In this document: positions 34,901 through 44,026 of the stretch, one piece after another
Layout of the letters: each line of letters starts with the position of its first letter
How positions within the stretch are numbered: position 1 is the first letter of the stretch
From: Blattamonas nauphoetae
Taxonomy: Eukaryota > Preaxostyla > Oxymonadida
NCBI GenBank assembly: GCA_033064195.1
Contig: JARBJD010000315.1
Location: 18,645-82,644 of the forward strand
Direction of reading: 5' to 3'
DNA: 64,000 bases
Notes under the pieces: model-generated
Told to the model about the DNA's origin: nothing
Databases searched by the model: none
Seen by the model: only the letters and a program-made list of their open reading frames with translations
Program-made: the position numbers and the translations under genes

Positions 34901-37673
34901 TCAAATATTCTGTGTTGAATTGAACTTCTGATTCGAGTCCTGCTTTGATCGTCCCACTCCCACTCTCTGCCGAAGAGAACGAAACCAAGAATGTGTGCGA
35001 GCTGTTCAATGTCGCTTTGAATGTCTTCCCTTTCGGCAGTTTCGTCCCAACAACTGACACTTCAAACGTCGTTCCAGCACATGTCAATGGTGCGGAGATC
35101 GAGGTCACAATCGGAGGATCAGGAACAACCAGTTTTACATTGCTGTTCACAAAAATCCCAGATCCAGTCGATGACGCGTCCAATATTTCATATTCTGTCC
35201 CAAACTTGAGCTGAGTGCTTGTTTCACTTTCACTGACAGGAAGAGTCATCACACAGTGAGTCACATTCAATACAGTCACTAGTTTTGTCAGTTCAACTTC
35301 GCCTGAACTTGATTTCATCTTCAGTGTCATCGTCGTCCCTCCAAACTGTCGACCAACAATCATAACTGAAACTGCTGTCTTCTCTCCATTCAATTTCTCA
35401 TCCTGAATTCTTTCGATTCGTGTTGGTTCAATCGGTGTTGTCATTTTCACATCATTCAGTAGAATCGATGTTGCCCCACATATCACCGATGTCAGTGTGT
35501 ACGTCTCCCCAAACTTCAGAGTTGATGGAGTCGGATAAAGTGAAAATGATTGGGTCAGAGTCGTCGTGCCGGAAAGGGAAGGCGTGATTGTTTTTGTTTG
35601 GCCTGCTGAATCTTTCATCACAACGGAGTAGCTTCCACTTGGAAGACTAATCCCAGACACAACAACAGTTGTCGAGTTTCCACTCGCATCCAGCGAGGCT
35701 GTGGCTTCGTACACAAATTGGGTTGATGGAATGTGTCCTGATATCACTGAGCTGAGAGCGGTGTATGCCACTGCTGATTGGAGCACTCCATCCGCTCCAC
35801 TCGTTGTCGTCCCAATCCCAACTTTCGAGCCTGCTCCGTTGTTCTCTGCGAATGTCACCTGAACAAGACGAGGCAACGATCCTCCGCTCAGAAGCACATT
35901 CATCTTTCCTTTCAACGAATTCAGAGTGGTCACTGTCACAGTTGCGGTGTCACTCTCGTGTGTCACTGCAGTTGTCAGAATCTTCATCCCCTTCGTCACT
36001 TGGGGAACGTAGACGGAGTCAGAAGTGCCGCCTGTTCGAAAAACAACGTTCGGAGATCCCGACGACGAATCACAGTTCGACACATTCACGCGCGGAAGGG
36101 TTGAAACACTGTAATTCCCAAAGATGATGTCTCTCGAGTTCGCTTCATTTGTGCACGTGCATCCTCGAAAGCTGACAGACGAGAGAGAAAGAGCGCCGAT
36201 CAGGTCCAGATAGCATCCTCCACCACGCACCGTCGCAGTTCCCTTTTCGATCGTGATGTCTGACAAAGTTGACACGAGCAAGCCTTGAATTGAAATTGAG
36301 CCACCATGATTCCCGCAAGAGCAGCCGTAAAAGGCACAGTTGTCGAGGTAGGTGTATCCTGTGACACCAAATGAGACCGCTCCTCCACAGTCCTTAGCAT
36401 AACATGAGTGGAATGCTGACCGACTCACACGCATAGTGCTGTAAGGAGCTGATTCGTTTCCATGGAAATTGACTGCCCCACCATCAGCAGCGTCACCTGT
36501 GATGTTACAATTGGAGAAAGCACAGTCAGCAACGGTGAGATCAGCCGCGGTTTCGTAGACTGAGATGGCACCGCCGCCGCCAATAGCCAGAGTATGGTGG
36601 TATGTCATTGAACGGAACGTACAGAACGAGAATGTGATGGACGAGTAAGTGTTGGTTGACGTGTAGGATTTTCTTCCTGTGGTGACGAAATGTTTGCCAT
36701 CGATTGTTTCTTCAGCGTTCGATTGGACATTGTCGGTGAGACAGTTCGAAAACGTCGTGTTCTTGAACAGAAAATCCATCCCAGTGTTGATATCCATTCC
36801 AAGAGTTCCATAAAGATGGTTCGTGCTTTTCATCATGTCACACCCACTCACAATTTGACGGCAATCGCACCAGTTTTCTTTGTCGATCGGTTTTGTTGTT
36901 GAGCTTGTCATATTCTGAAAGAAACTTGACAAAAGAACTGTGGATATCGTTGGCCTGTTGATGTGATCGTGCTCGGGCATCGAGGATTCATGGGTGGGGA
37001 AGAGGAAGAGAGGACCAGTCGAATGTTCCACATTCATGTTCTCCAGATTCAGATGCTCTCCCAATATAAACACTTCCTCGTTGTTCAAATCTTGCTCAGG
37101 CGGAGACATCAACAGTTTCGCATTTCGAGGAGTGGAGTGGTCGTTCAGCGAGACAAATGGTTCGAGAATCGAAGGGTTGGGAGTGTGCAATGAGCAAGAA
37201 ACAACAGAAATGGAGCAAAATCCATTGTTCGAAGACGAGGGGACGACGATGATGGGTGAAGCAAAAGAGAGACAGAAGAAAGAACAGTCGGAGAATCGAA
37301 GCGACGATGATTCAGTTTTCACTGCTCTTCCGTTTTGTGCTTCAAATATCAAGTCAATCACGTCCACACTGCTGTTTTGGATTTGCAGAATTGAAGCATG
37401 ATTCCCACCCTGTCCGTTTTGTTGTTTGTGCACGTTCAAAAGAAGTTTTGTTCTGTTCCCCACGATAGAAATACGGTCTTGTGAAATAATTGGCGTGTTG
37501 TAGCTTATGTATGATCTTGGCTCAAGGGATATCGTTTGCCAGTCGAGGTTTGAGCTAGGTTTCTGTGTGTTCGCAAGTGTTGCCAATGTATCCGACAGAG
37601 AAATCGGCTGTGATGTGATTGTCGTCGGAAAAAAGTTGGGGACGAAGAACAGAAAAAAAAGGAGGGGAAGCAT
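28944..37673 (-). CDS. Giant beta-helix / IPT-repeat receptor with transmembrane helix and pseudokinase tail
   Basis: One exon encodes 2909 residues. A signal peptide (MLPLLFFLFFVPNFFPTTIT) leads into a Ser/Asn/Cys-rich parallel beta-helix (about 60-600) containing the NHLYGT motif. About 600-2200 is a chain of IPT/TIG-like Ig-fold repeats (PDPPIVTSISAPLTCAGTTF, PATPPRITSS, PAPARVTDISSSLTGD). It includes three near-identical 416-residue blocks at about 850-2097. A second beta-helix starts with CGTKERACSSID (about 2230). One transmembrane helix (WWLPVAIVVGVGLLGLILII, near 2580) is followed by a basic stop-transfer CCRRRKEK and a roughly 300-residue cytosolic kinase-like domain. That domain keeps RWRSPEE and VFRLGLILFEIETGTVPFGE but has LSPHRVFI where the HRD catalytic loop should be, and no DFG. 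Surface sensing or adhesion is inferred. Confidence 0.9.
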   Translation of the reverse strand: MLPLLFFLFFVPNFFPTTITSQPISLSDTLATLANTQKPSSNLDWQTISLEPRSYISYNTPIISQDRISIVGNRTKLLLNVHKQQNGQGGNHASILQIQNSSVDVIDLIFEAQNGRAVKTESSSLRFSDCSFFCLSFASPIIVVPSSSNNGFCSISVVSCSLHTPNPSILEPFVSLNDHSTPRNAKLLMSPPEQDLNNEEVFILGEHLNLENMNVEHSTGPLFLFPTHESSMPEHDHINRPTISTVLLSSFFQNMTSSTTKPIDKENWCDCRQIVSGCDMMKSTNHLYGTLGMDINTGMDFLFKNTTFSNCLTDNVQSNAEETIDGKHFVTTGRKSYTSTNTYSSITFSFCTFRSMTYHHTLAIGGGGAISVYETAADLTVADCAFSNCNITGDAADGGAVNFHGNESAPYSTMRVSRSAFHSCYAKDCGGAVSFGVTGYTYLDNCAFYGCSCGNHGGSISIQGLLVSTLSDITIEKGTATVRGGGCYLDLIGALSLSSVSFRGCTCTNEANSRDIIFGNYSVSTLPRVNVSNCDSSSGSPNVVFRTGGTSDSVYVPQVTKGMKILTTAVTHESDTATVTVTTLNSLKGKMNVLLSGGSLPRLVQVTFAENNGAGSKVGIGTTTSGADGVLQSAVAYTALSSVISGHIPSTQFVYEATASLDASGNSTTVVVSGISLPSGSYSVVMKDSAGQTKTITPSLSGTTTLTQSFSLYPTPSTLKFGETYTLTSVICGATSILLNDVKMTTPIEPTRIERIQDEKLNGEKTAVSVMIVGRQFGGTTMTLKMKSSSGEVELTKLVTVLNVTHCVMTLPVSESETSTQLKFGTEYEILDASSTGSGIFVNSNVKLVVPDPPIVTSISAPLTCAGTTFEVSVVGTKLPKGKTFKATLNSSHTFLVSFSSAESGSGTIKAGLESEVQFNTEYLMTSLVDSEDGSDEIVLVRAPKFVTPVGPTISKVEALLSLSTIENISIVVTGSNMIATGFELVVSEAGRSNEITIPVTFSDDQTGIGEAVVFGSTELKYGTNYSVISVKNSVVIAALEGTISFLTPATPPRITSSKCVLGDTMKTKAKITIVGEGFPSKTAFSIGLIERSSDGDVSGTDLRLSSTFGGLVGSEVQTNHELWEEVYGSEGKMKYGAEYRITDLSISGYRCGVNAAVTLKVDPAPARVTDISSSLTGDREFVVFVLTCEELDDSEEFSAEISLSSSPEQVFEASACTFVSPSSLELRVAVDVEGTSGVKYGTTYSLKRVFSSTVNVILHKTDLVVPDPPIVTLISAPLTCAGTTFEVSIVGTKLPEGKTFKATLNSSHTFLVSFSSTESGSGSIKAGLESEVQFNTEYLMTSLVDSVVGSDEIVLVRAPKFVTPVGPTISKVEALLSLSTIENISIVVTGSNMIATGFVLVVCEAGTSNEIRIPVTFSDSQTGTGEAVVFGSTELKYGTNYSVISVKNSVVIAALEGTISFLTPATPPRITSSQCVLGDTMKTKAKITIVGEGFPSGTAFSIGLIERSSDGDVSGTDLRLSSTFGGLVGSEVQTNHELWEEVYGSEGKMKYGAEYRITDLSISGYRCGVNAAVTLKVDPAPARVTDISSSLTGDREFVVFVLTCEELDESNEFSAEISLSSSPEQVFESSACTFVSASSLELRVAVDVEGTSGVKYGTTYSLKRVFSSTVNVILHKTDLVVPDPPIVTLITAPLTCAGTTFEVSIVGTKLPEGKTFKATLNSSHTFLVSFSSAESGSGSIKAGLEAEVQFNTEYLMSSLVDSVVGSDEIVLVRAPKFLTPVGPTISKVEALLSLSTIENISIVVTGSNMIATGFVLVVCEAGTSNEIRIPVTFSDSQTGTGEAVVFGSTELKYGTNYSVISVKNSVVIAALEGTISFLTPATPPRITSSQCVLGDTMKTKAKITIVGEGFPSGTAFSIGLIERSSDGDVSGTDLRLSSTFGGLVGSEVQTNHELWEEVYGSEGKMKYGAEYRITDLSISGYRCGVNAAVTLKVDPAPARVTDISSSLTGDREFVVFVLTCEELDESNEFSAEISLSSSPEQVFESSACTFVSASSLELRVAVDVEGTSGVKYGTTYSLKRVFSSTVNVILHKTDLIVPNTPKITKAEFDFSNSLCSTCVIKLIGEGLPTTGVFIVELNGGLSFDISFSSSTDGQTSEMLLGYSNTLNFSETYPIISVKDVLTSEAIVVVSPVEIKTKARPTELIVFADSLSTDSSGFCGTKERACSSIDSAWKLAQHLGCSEVTIRLKKKASQTKAMVCGVGMNLLFENGSNTEPTLEISKSASMGEEKGMIVMENGSLEFVDIDIVFENSMEWFVLIALSNSTLLLKDGSIVGRESSSSNTESSVVDDLCNWQSGVILSKDSNITVNLNEFHGVSQGVFNVKGGSLSIRSSSFDSNSPHNTLFPSARRNIHCSENGLIEIGSLNGGDGTGDTKSGFISSEDCTVTSTVINPNAPLFIPTLSSKSSSSLDKKTGTFSIVICGSTLIPCGLSLEVFEMNKNKSEGEHKELELNLETTSSFTETEIVLSLALSSLSLLSPSLEWRGRLRFGENLGTSESFVIQKSSSDRFSQSTKDNMKWWLPVAIVVGVGLLGLILIIYLCCRRRKEKEQKSKMTKAEELDCQDDIEKMDVEDYRDTLGRTMFDSTADAIKGGELTRDKRTDLIRVDGEEEDRKEQAGDPKVMDVIVCDDKIFADTAVVHMSLFDAFHKKGHRPLPRRSTEQKLVRGLHNLSRFPNDVRDLSKLSPHRVFINGTELAFKLKDEDWNTTKASFGTNVGEGKAHEEIRWRSPEEAIGEKKEKGGEEKEGAKTGDEGIDHGKVSVFRLGLILFEIETGTVPFGETDAMNASRQLCSGMLPPLDGVRSSEMKTLICDCLTISVDDRPTLGSVLERVNSIDCDEEDVFEIFISH
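31384..35127 (-). repeat. Three tandem 1248-bp (416-codon) near-identical units
   Basis: The marker cggtcttgtg occurs at 31391, 32639 and 33887, a spacing of exactly 1248 bp each time. Units 31384-32631 and 32632-33879 are almost identical; 33880-35127 is slightly diverged. Each unit encodes four IPT-like modules. The near-identity, including at silent sites, points to recent duplication or gene conversion. Confidence 0.9.
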
Positions 37674-37894
37674 CGGGATGTGGGGACTCGCAACCCGGTT
37701 TTTGTGTTTTATGGGGTTTGATCAATCTTCCCTGTCCTTATTCTTGAGCAGACTCATATTTCGATATTTGTTCAACTGAAGTGGATGCGTGACAGGAAGG
37801 AACTTACTGGACGAACAATTCTAACATCAGTATCTCAGCGAAAAGAAAACACGAATAAAGGGCAGTCAAAACCCACAAGGACAGCAAGAAGAAA
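37674..37894. promoter_or_regulatory. Divergent promoter region
   Basis: This 221-bp gap lies between the start codons of the giant receptor (-) and the polytopic membrane protein (+). No specific motif was identified. Confidence 0.4.
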
Positions 37895-39617
37895 ATGGCG
37901 TCCCTCCTAAAAAAGCTGAAAGGTGGAAACTCAAAAACTGAGGAGAAACCGGAATCTGCAACTGCAACACCTGACTCACCAAACGAACAAAAAGACACCA
38001 GCACAAACTCTGACCAAAACTCTCCACAAACACAACCAGACACGAAGAAAGAAGAAACTAAAGAAGAAAAAGGTGGATTCTTGTGCATTCCGGCATGCTG
38101 TTGCAATCGATTCTGCTGCTGCCTTCCGTGTGCACAAAAAAAAGATAAAGACCCAAATAAGAAATGCTGTGCATCTATCCGCAAACGTCTTCGCCGAAAA
38201 GAAGACGAAATCAACGAGAAGGCTATGAAGTACCTCGAAAAAAACAAATGTTCCATTATCGTCCGTGCCATCTACACCATCTCAGCTGTGATCAATGCTG
38301 TTCTCGGCTTTGTCGTCATTCTGTTATCAATTCTGAATTATGTTGCGTTCCCCAGCATCAGTGTTCTCACATCACGAACCCTAACTTCCGGTCTTGCGTT
38401 GATTAGTAACTCTGTAAGTATTATTTGTTGCTCGTGCGTCCTTTGCTTCTGTTGTAAGCCATCACCAGCAACCATGCGCAAGAATTTCCTGGTGGGATTC
38501 ACAACTGCTGTCGAAACTCTTCTTTTCTCACTCTGGTATCTCTTCTACCAAGGTCGCTGGAAAGCAGTCATCGAACTCAACGGGAACAAGGGATTCCTCT
38601 GGAAAATCACTCCAGACAGCACTCTCGATTTCGATGATGCAATGTCGTCTCACATGGGGCCTGTCACGATTGTTTCCGTCTGTCTTCTTGTCGCATCAAT
38701 CTTGACACTCGTTGGAATGTTCTCGGCTGCCTACCTTCTGCAACCTGTTAATTTCATGGCTGTATGATGCGATATATTGTTATCTTCATTCTTCTCAGCA
38801 AATGAGGTTCATTGGGTATCAGATCCTCGTCACGTCAGCAACAGAGTTTATCTTCATCGGTGCTTTTTTCCAGTCCATAGGTGTGTTCTATCCTTCTCTG
38901 CGTCATTCTTTGCCTTTTTCCAGAGACATATTCCTCAAGTCATCGGAGTTCGTTGAATATAGTGCTTTCAACTGGTGGTGCGATCGACACCATCATGCTT
39001 ATCCTCGGAATCCTTCGAAGCTGTACGCAGTGCTGCTGCCCTCTGCATTGGATCACCTTCATTCAAGTCCTCCTTTGTGTCATCTCTGTCATATACCTCA
39101 TCGAAGGAATCGTCTCGGCGAGTGTCGGAGGAGTCAATGCGAAATCCCTCAAAGAGAACATCACCAACAGATGCAATGGGTTGGAAGGCAAAATTCCAGA
39201 TTTCTGTTCCAAAGCGATTAATGGCGTGACCAAAGCTCACAATTGTGGAAAAAAAGACGGTTTCCGTGATCAGGCGACTGTCTGCGCGGGGGTGATTGGT
39301 CGGACCTACACAAAAATGGCCTTCTTCTCCGAAGCTGTGGATAGTTGGGTTGGTCTGCTTTCTCTTCTCTTTGATTCTGATCTTTAGCCTTGTCCGTGTT
39401 CGTTCTGCTGATCTTCATGGTTATCGCATTGGCTACCATCTTTATCACCCAATACCTCCTTCACAAGGCCGCCAAGAGGAAGGAGAAGGAGGAGGACAAA
39501 GAACTGGCCGATCCGGAGAAGCAGAAGTCCGCTCCGGATTCCTCTCCTGAAGCTTCGCCGGAAAGTGAACCAGTGGCTGAAGCTGTACCCCAAGTTGCAC
39601 AGGAAAATACGACATAG
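37895..39617 (+). CDS. Polytopic membrane protein with cysteine-rich N-terminal segment (four exons)
   Basis: Exons 37895-38761, 38799-38880, 38924-39343 and 39388-39617 join with GT-AG introns of 37, 43 and 44 nt and matching phases, giving 532 residues. A charged, Lys/Glu-rich N-terminus is followed by cysteine clusters (CIPACCCNRFCCCLPC) and a basic linker. Then come about eight hydrophobic segments, including IVRAIYTISAVINAVLGFVV, VTIVSVCLLVASILTLVGMF and LSVFVLLIFMVIALATIFIT. A soluble loop with four cysteines (NRCNGLEGKIPDFCSKAING) lies between the last two segments, somewhat like the large tetraspanin loop, although no CCG motif is present. The tail is acidic. The N-terminal cysteines suggest palmitoylation or metal binding (inference). 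The family is not recognised. Confidence 0.8.
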
Positions 39618-40200
39618 CTATTCTGTTTTTAGACTAACTGTCGCCCAGTTTCTCATTTTACAGATCTAACGGCAATTCTTTTGTTCTGTAAGTGATTTGA
39701 TGATCTTGTTTTGAAGAAATCCCTGAGAATGGTGAACGACAGACGAGTAAGAATTTCTCCAAGCACTCTCGGCGAAAAGTTAGACAGCGCTTGAGATCAA
39801 GCCACAAGAGAATATTTCATGACAACGACTCGTCAAGGTCTTGCGGTGGAGACTGAACCTCCCACCATTTCTCGATACTTGACGTTTCTAACCACAACGG
39901 TACGAAATGGGGAGCATATATTCACCGACAAAACCAAAGGACTCTTCTCAACGCAAATGCGCGCTTTTTCCAGCAAAGATGTTATCAAACAAGAAGATGT
40001 CTGAGATTTTGTCTTCTCACTTGATTTTATATCATTTATTTGGGACAGTTTGATGTTTTAGGTGAACAAAGCTCTTCGGTCATCCATCAATACGCAGAGT
40101 ACATCCTTCATGCGCTTCACCACACACAAACTGAACTATTCCAAAATCACGATGTACATCATCTCTTTTCTCATGAATCTTCGTTGTTTTCTCCAATAAG
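39618..40200. other. Intergenic, nothing firmly supported
   Basis: A 61-residue frame (39819-40004, +) begins with ATG but has no recognisable features. The rest is stop-rich. Confidence 0.35.
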
Positions 40201-43200
40201 ATGGATTACGAACGATTATACCAACATTATCTAAATGCGCGTCAAGAACTCTGGATGACAAGATCTTTCGTGGATGGCATGAAAGGTGCCATATCCAGAC
40301 GTGATTTTGCACTGAATGAACAACGAAAAATGTACTACAAGGAAGTAATCAGACTCAGAGAGCAGCTCACCGTAAAAGGCACTCTTGAAGAGAAATATGA
40401 CATGGACCAGACTACTCTCTTCAACCCAGAAGCCTGGCTGAAAGATTTAATTGGAGATGACTTCAGTGATGATGACTCAATCGAGGCAATTCAGAAAAAA
40501 GCCCAAGCTGCAGTTGATCGGCTGAATGAGCAATTTGAGAAAGATAAGTTCAAATTGCAGAAACAAATGAATGTATTTTGCGATGGAGATGATAGTTTTC
40601 TTCCATTACATACCTTTCTCTCAATATCTATCCGCGTCATCGATCTCGTCGTTCCATCTCTCATTATTTTGCCTCATTCCAGCAATTATCTGTCGAACGA
40701 GATCGACAACTCGAAATTCTCAAAGCAGAAGTACAAAGACAGATTGATGAAGCATCGAGTCGCCAGAAACAACTCGAAACACTCGAAGAGTATGTCTTCG
40801 CACCAAAGCCCACATTTTCATCTCTTTTTCCTCTCCTCTCCTTCCCCATCCTCCAGAGAATCAGCAGCCGCCAACTCAAATCTCGATCAACTCTCAGCCC
40901 AGTTCCAAATGCGAATTGAGGACCAACTCGCTTCCCACCGACAAATGATGCAAGATTTCGAGCAGAAAATGATCACTCAGCAATCAGAGATGGATCAAAT
41001 GATTGCTCGTGCAACAGAGACCCAAACACACGAATTTGAGGAAGAAAAAGAAAGATTGCTGATGGAGCTGCAGGAAACGCGAGTGAAAGTGGAAGAAAAG
41101 CAAGACAAAATATTTGAACTGGAAGGGGTCATCGAAGATCTCAAAATAAAAACAGAAATGACCGCAAAGCGAGGGAAAGTGGAAGAAGAATCGAAAACGA
41201 ATGAACTGCTCGAGAAATTGACCCGACTGCAGCTCGAAAAGGAGATGGTTCAAAATGAATGCACACAGCTCAAATCCAAAATCACAAAAATCGAAACCGC
41301 GTTGGGGGAGGACGAAATTAAGGCCATCACCCAACAACCGACGAAGGGATCGAAATCGAAGGGGGGAGTGAAGGAAAGACAGTTCAAATCAGAACAGGAA
41401 CGAATTGTGGAGCAGGAACAGGAAACGAAGACTAATCTCCGAAGTCTTAAGATGGCAGTCAGCACAGCGAATACTGCGGGGAAAGAGAGATACGAGCTGA
41501 ACTGGATGATTCTGACGTCTCGACTGCTCGAACAGCAGAGGCAGGAGAGGATGGAGGCTGTTCATGCTTTTGCGGAGAAGAAGGAGAAAGGGGAGATCAA
41601 TGATGAGGACTTCGACGATTTTTGGGATGAGATGAGAGGAGAGGGAGGGAGAGTGGGGCAGGCACGAGAGAAGAACAAAGCGGGAAGAAAGCGAGGAGGA
41701 AAGAGAAGCGAAGACAACAACGGCCACGACGACAACGACGACGAAGAGAGAGGCGGAACTGGTCGAAGACATGTCAAATCTGCAGACGGGACACTCAACG
41801 CCTCCAAACGATCTGTCTCTCGCCAATCCCCAAGCGGTGTCCAGAAGCCAGTGTCCTCGCTCTCTCACCGCTCACCCGGCCGATCCTCTCCAACAAAAAC
41901 CCCAAAACCACTCTCCAAACGAGTGTTGAACTATTTGGAGTTGCTGAAGGAGAGAGAGGAACAGAGAGTGGCGAAGCTGAACCTGTCGAAGAATGAAATC
42001 GAGATGGAGCGGCGGAAGAATCTTGAGCTCGTTTTGAAGGCAGCAAACCGTCTCGTGGATGGGATCGACTCGATGGGCGGTGTGGACAGCTTCCCTCTTT
42101 TCGGAAGGACATTCGAGAAAGTGCACTCGTCCACTGTGACGGGAAGGGAGTTTACGATTCGGAGACCGGAGGACGATCTGGCTGCCTATTTGGGCAATTC
42201 GATTCCTCTCACATTGGACGATACTCAGGAAGGGATGGTCAAACTGGACATGGAGAGACTGCGGCACTTCCCGCCCGATCCGCAGAATCTGCCATTCCAT
42301 TCAGCAATGTCAGTCAGAACAGCAAAGAGGGAGTGGAGGATCGAGAAAGAGCGAGAGGTTCAAACGATGCGAGAGAGGACAGTGAGAGAGCGGCAGATGC
42401 GGATCAACACAACACAGCTGGAACTGCCTGTGCAGACGCAGATGGGCAGGAAGAACGCTCAGACGTCTCCTCGTCGCTTCGACACGACAGTCAACCCGTC
42501 CTCCGTCAACGACGACGACCCACTCCTCGCCACGTTCACCTCTTTCGGTCTCAAAACCCCAGAACCACATTCACTCAACACAGTTGACTTGAACGAGACA
42601 CTTCCAAACACAACGCGAAGGGATGATCAGCTGAACGCTACGGGACAGTTCCCGACGAGACCGGAATGGACGCCGAGCGTGAAAATGAAGGAGAAGCACG
42701 CGGTGAGAGATGAAAAGGAGGACACACGGATCAGCCAGCAGTCGACTGTGTCGGAAGTGTTCACACCGATTCAGTCGGAACGAAGGGCAAACAAGCAGCC
42801 AGACTCCAAGCAGAGGAAAGATGAGAAAGAAGTGAAGCTCCGAGTGTATGATTTCAACACAATTGAAGGGTCGATGAGCGAGCGAGACCTCAACCGAATG
42901 AAAGAACGAAGGAAAGAGGAGAAGCGGAAGAGGGAAGAGATGGAAGACTTCGAACGCAGAGCGGAGGAATGGAGACTCAAACAAGAAGCCGACACGTCGT
43001 TCTCCTCTCCCTCCAAATCAACCCCCCAGCCGCACACGCCCTTCTTTCCGTTTTTGCTGAACATTCCTCACAGTGCAGCGGAGGAGACTGGGAGAAGAGG
43101 ACAGGACAGTGCACATCCGCTTCAGATGGTGTTTGAGGCAGAAGGGGATTTTGAGGTTGTGCCTGGAGGAGAGCAGCGGAAAGCGGAGAAAGGGAAGGAG

Positions 43201-43584
43201 AGAAGGAAGGAGTGGAAGGCAAAGGAAGAGAAACGATCGCTGGACACGACGAGAGAGGTGAAGGAGCGGTGGGTGTTATCAAAAGAGCATTCACAAGACG
43301 CCCTCCGCAAGCAGTCCCATTCTCCGAACTCCTTCCAAAAGCGAGAAGCGAGAATCGATCAAATGGCAGTGTACTCGTCGCCGTTGAGCGGGAGGCCTGC
43401 GGAGAGGGGAAGGGAGGACGGGCGAGAAAGGAGGAAGAATGCGGGACTGTCTGGGTGGGACATGACGAGCTTGCCTGGACACTTCGGATCGCCAAGCTCG
43501 GCGAGAGAGATGCCGCAGGAACCAACGAGGTTGTATGTGACGAATGTGAAGAGAGTAGTGTTGCCTCCACTGAGCAATGGATGA
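40201..43584 (+). CDS. Long coiled-coil protein (three exons)
   Basis: Exons 40201-40572, 40683-40789 and 40857-43584 give 1068 residues. The 110-nt and 67-nt introns begin GTATTT and GTATGT and end CAG. Splicing restores continuous heptads (KLQKQMN then QLSVERDRQLEILKAEVQRQ), which the unspliced frame breaks. The N-terminal 400 residues are coiled coil rich in Gln, Glu and Lys. The middle is basic and acidic low-complexity sequence (GRKRGGKRSEDNNGHDDNDD). The C-terminal half has further charged helices (ERDLNRMKERRKEEKRKREE) and disordered Ser/Pro linkers, ending in LYVTNVKRVVLPPLSNG. A cytoskeletal, centrosomal or flagellar structural role is likely from composition alone. The family is not recognised. 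Confidence 0.75.
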   Translation: MDYERLYQHYLNARQELWMTRSFVDGMKGAISRRDFALNEQRKMYYKEVIRLREQLTVKGTLEEKYDMDQTTLFNPEAWLKDLIGDDFSDDDSIEAIQKKAQAAVDRLNEQFEKDKFKLQKQMNVFCDGDDSFLPLHTFLSISIRVIDLVVPSLIILPHSSNYLSNEIDNSKFSKQKYKDRLMKHRVARNNSKHSKSMSSHQSPHFHLFFLSSPSPSSRESAAANSNLDQLSAQFQMRIEDQLASHRQMMQDFEQKMITQQSEMDQMIARATETQTHEFEEEKERLLMELQETRVKVEEKQDKIFELEGVIEDLKIKTEMTAKRGKVEEESKTNELLEKLTRLQLEKEMVQNECTQLKSKITKIETALGEDEIKAITQQPTKGSKSKGGVKERQFKSEQERIVEQEQETKTNLRSLKMAVSTANTAGKERYELNWMILTSRLLEQQRQERMEAVHAFAEKKEKGEINDEDFDDFWDEMRGEGGRVGQAREKNKAGRKRGGKRSEDNNGHDDNDDEERGGTGRRHVKSADGTLNASKRSVSRQSPSGVQKPVSSLSHRSPGRSSPTKTPKPLSKRVLNYLELLKEREEQRVAKLNLSKNEIEMERRKNLELVLKAANRLVDGIDSMGGVDSFPLFGRTFEKVHSSTVTGREFTIRRPEDDLAAYLGNSIPLTLDDTQEGMVKLDMERLRHFPPDPQNLPFHSAMSVRTAKREWRIEKEREVQTMRERTVRERQMRINTTQLELPVQTQMGRKNAQTSPRRFDTTVNPSSVNDDDPLLATFTSFGLKTPEPHSLNTVDLNETLPNTTRRDDQLNATGQFPTRPEWTPSVKMKEKHAVRDEKEDTRISQQSTVSEVFTPIQSERRANKQPDSKQRKDEKEVKLRVYDFNTIEGSMSERDLNRMKERRKEEKRKREEMEDFERRAEEWRLKQEADTSFSSPSKSTPQPHTPFFPFLLNIPHSAAEETGRRGQDSAHPLQMVFEAEGDFEVVPGGEQRKAEKGKERRKEWKAKEEKRSLDTTREVKERWVLSKEHSQDALRKQSHSPNSFQKREARIDQMAVYSSPLSGRPAERGREDGRERRKNAGLSGWDMTSLPGHFGSPSSAREMPQEPTRLYVTNVKRVVLPPLSNG

Positions 43585-44026
43585 AGGAGTACTTGGTGTT
43601 ATGTTCTCTTCATTTAAATCATTTCGATATCTTTCTTTTAGAGTTCATTCGGATCATTCATCCCTTCGTGATTGTCGAGAGCTCATGGCTGATGAGAAAA
43701 ACGATTTTTGGGTTGTTTCGAAAAAGACAAGAACATTTAGGAAACAAAGAATGTGGAGTTCGAAGAAAAGCATTCTGAGTAATACACAACAATCAATAAC
43801 TCAAAAATAAAGCCCTTCCAAGCGACAATTGTGTGGATGGAAGAGTCGTTCGTTGGTATTGATCGGGCACGTCAGAATCTCTTTCAAAGACCACAAGAAA
43901 GTAAGAACAAGGTCCTTCCGACGAAAATGAATCTCGTTTCACTGACCTCACCAGAGTTGAGGTAGGAAACGTTACCAAAAGAGCAGAAGGACAAAATGAA
44001 CTAACAAAGCAAGAACGAGGGGTATC
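43585..44026. other. Convergent intergenic region
   Basis: This gap lies between the coiled-coil gene (+) and the next gene (-). I see no supported gene. Confidence 0.4.

Noticed and set aside
30000-36130. Several plus-strand frames of 60-190 codons repeated three times
   Set aside because: They are shadows on the opposite strand of the 1248-bp repeats of the giant receptor.
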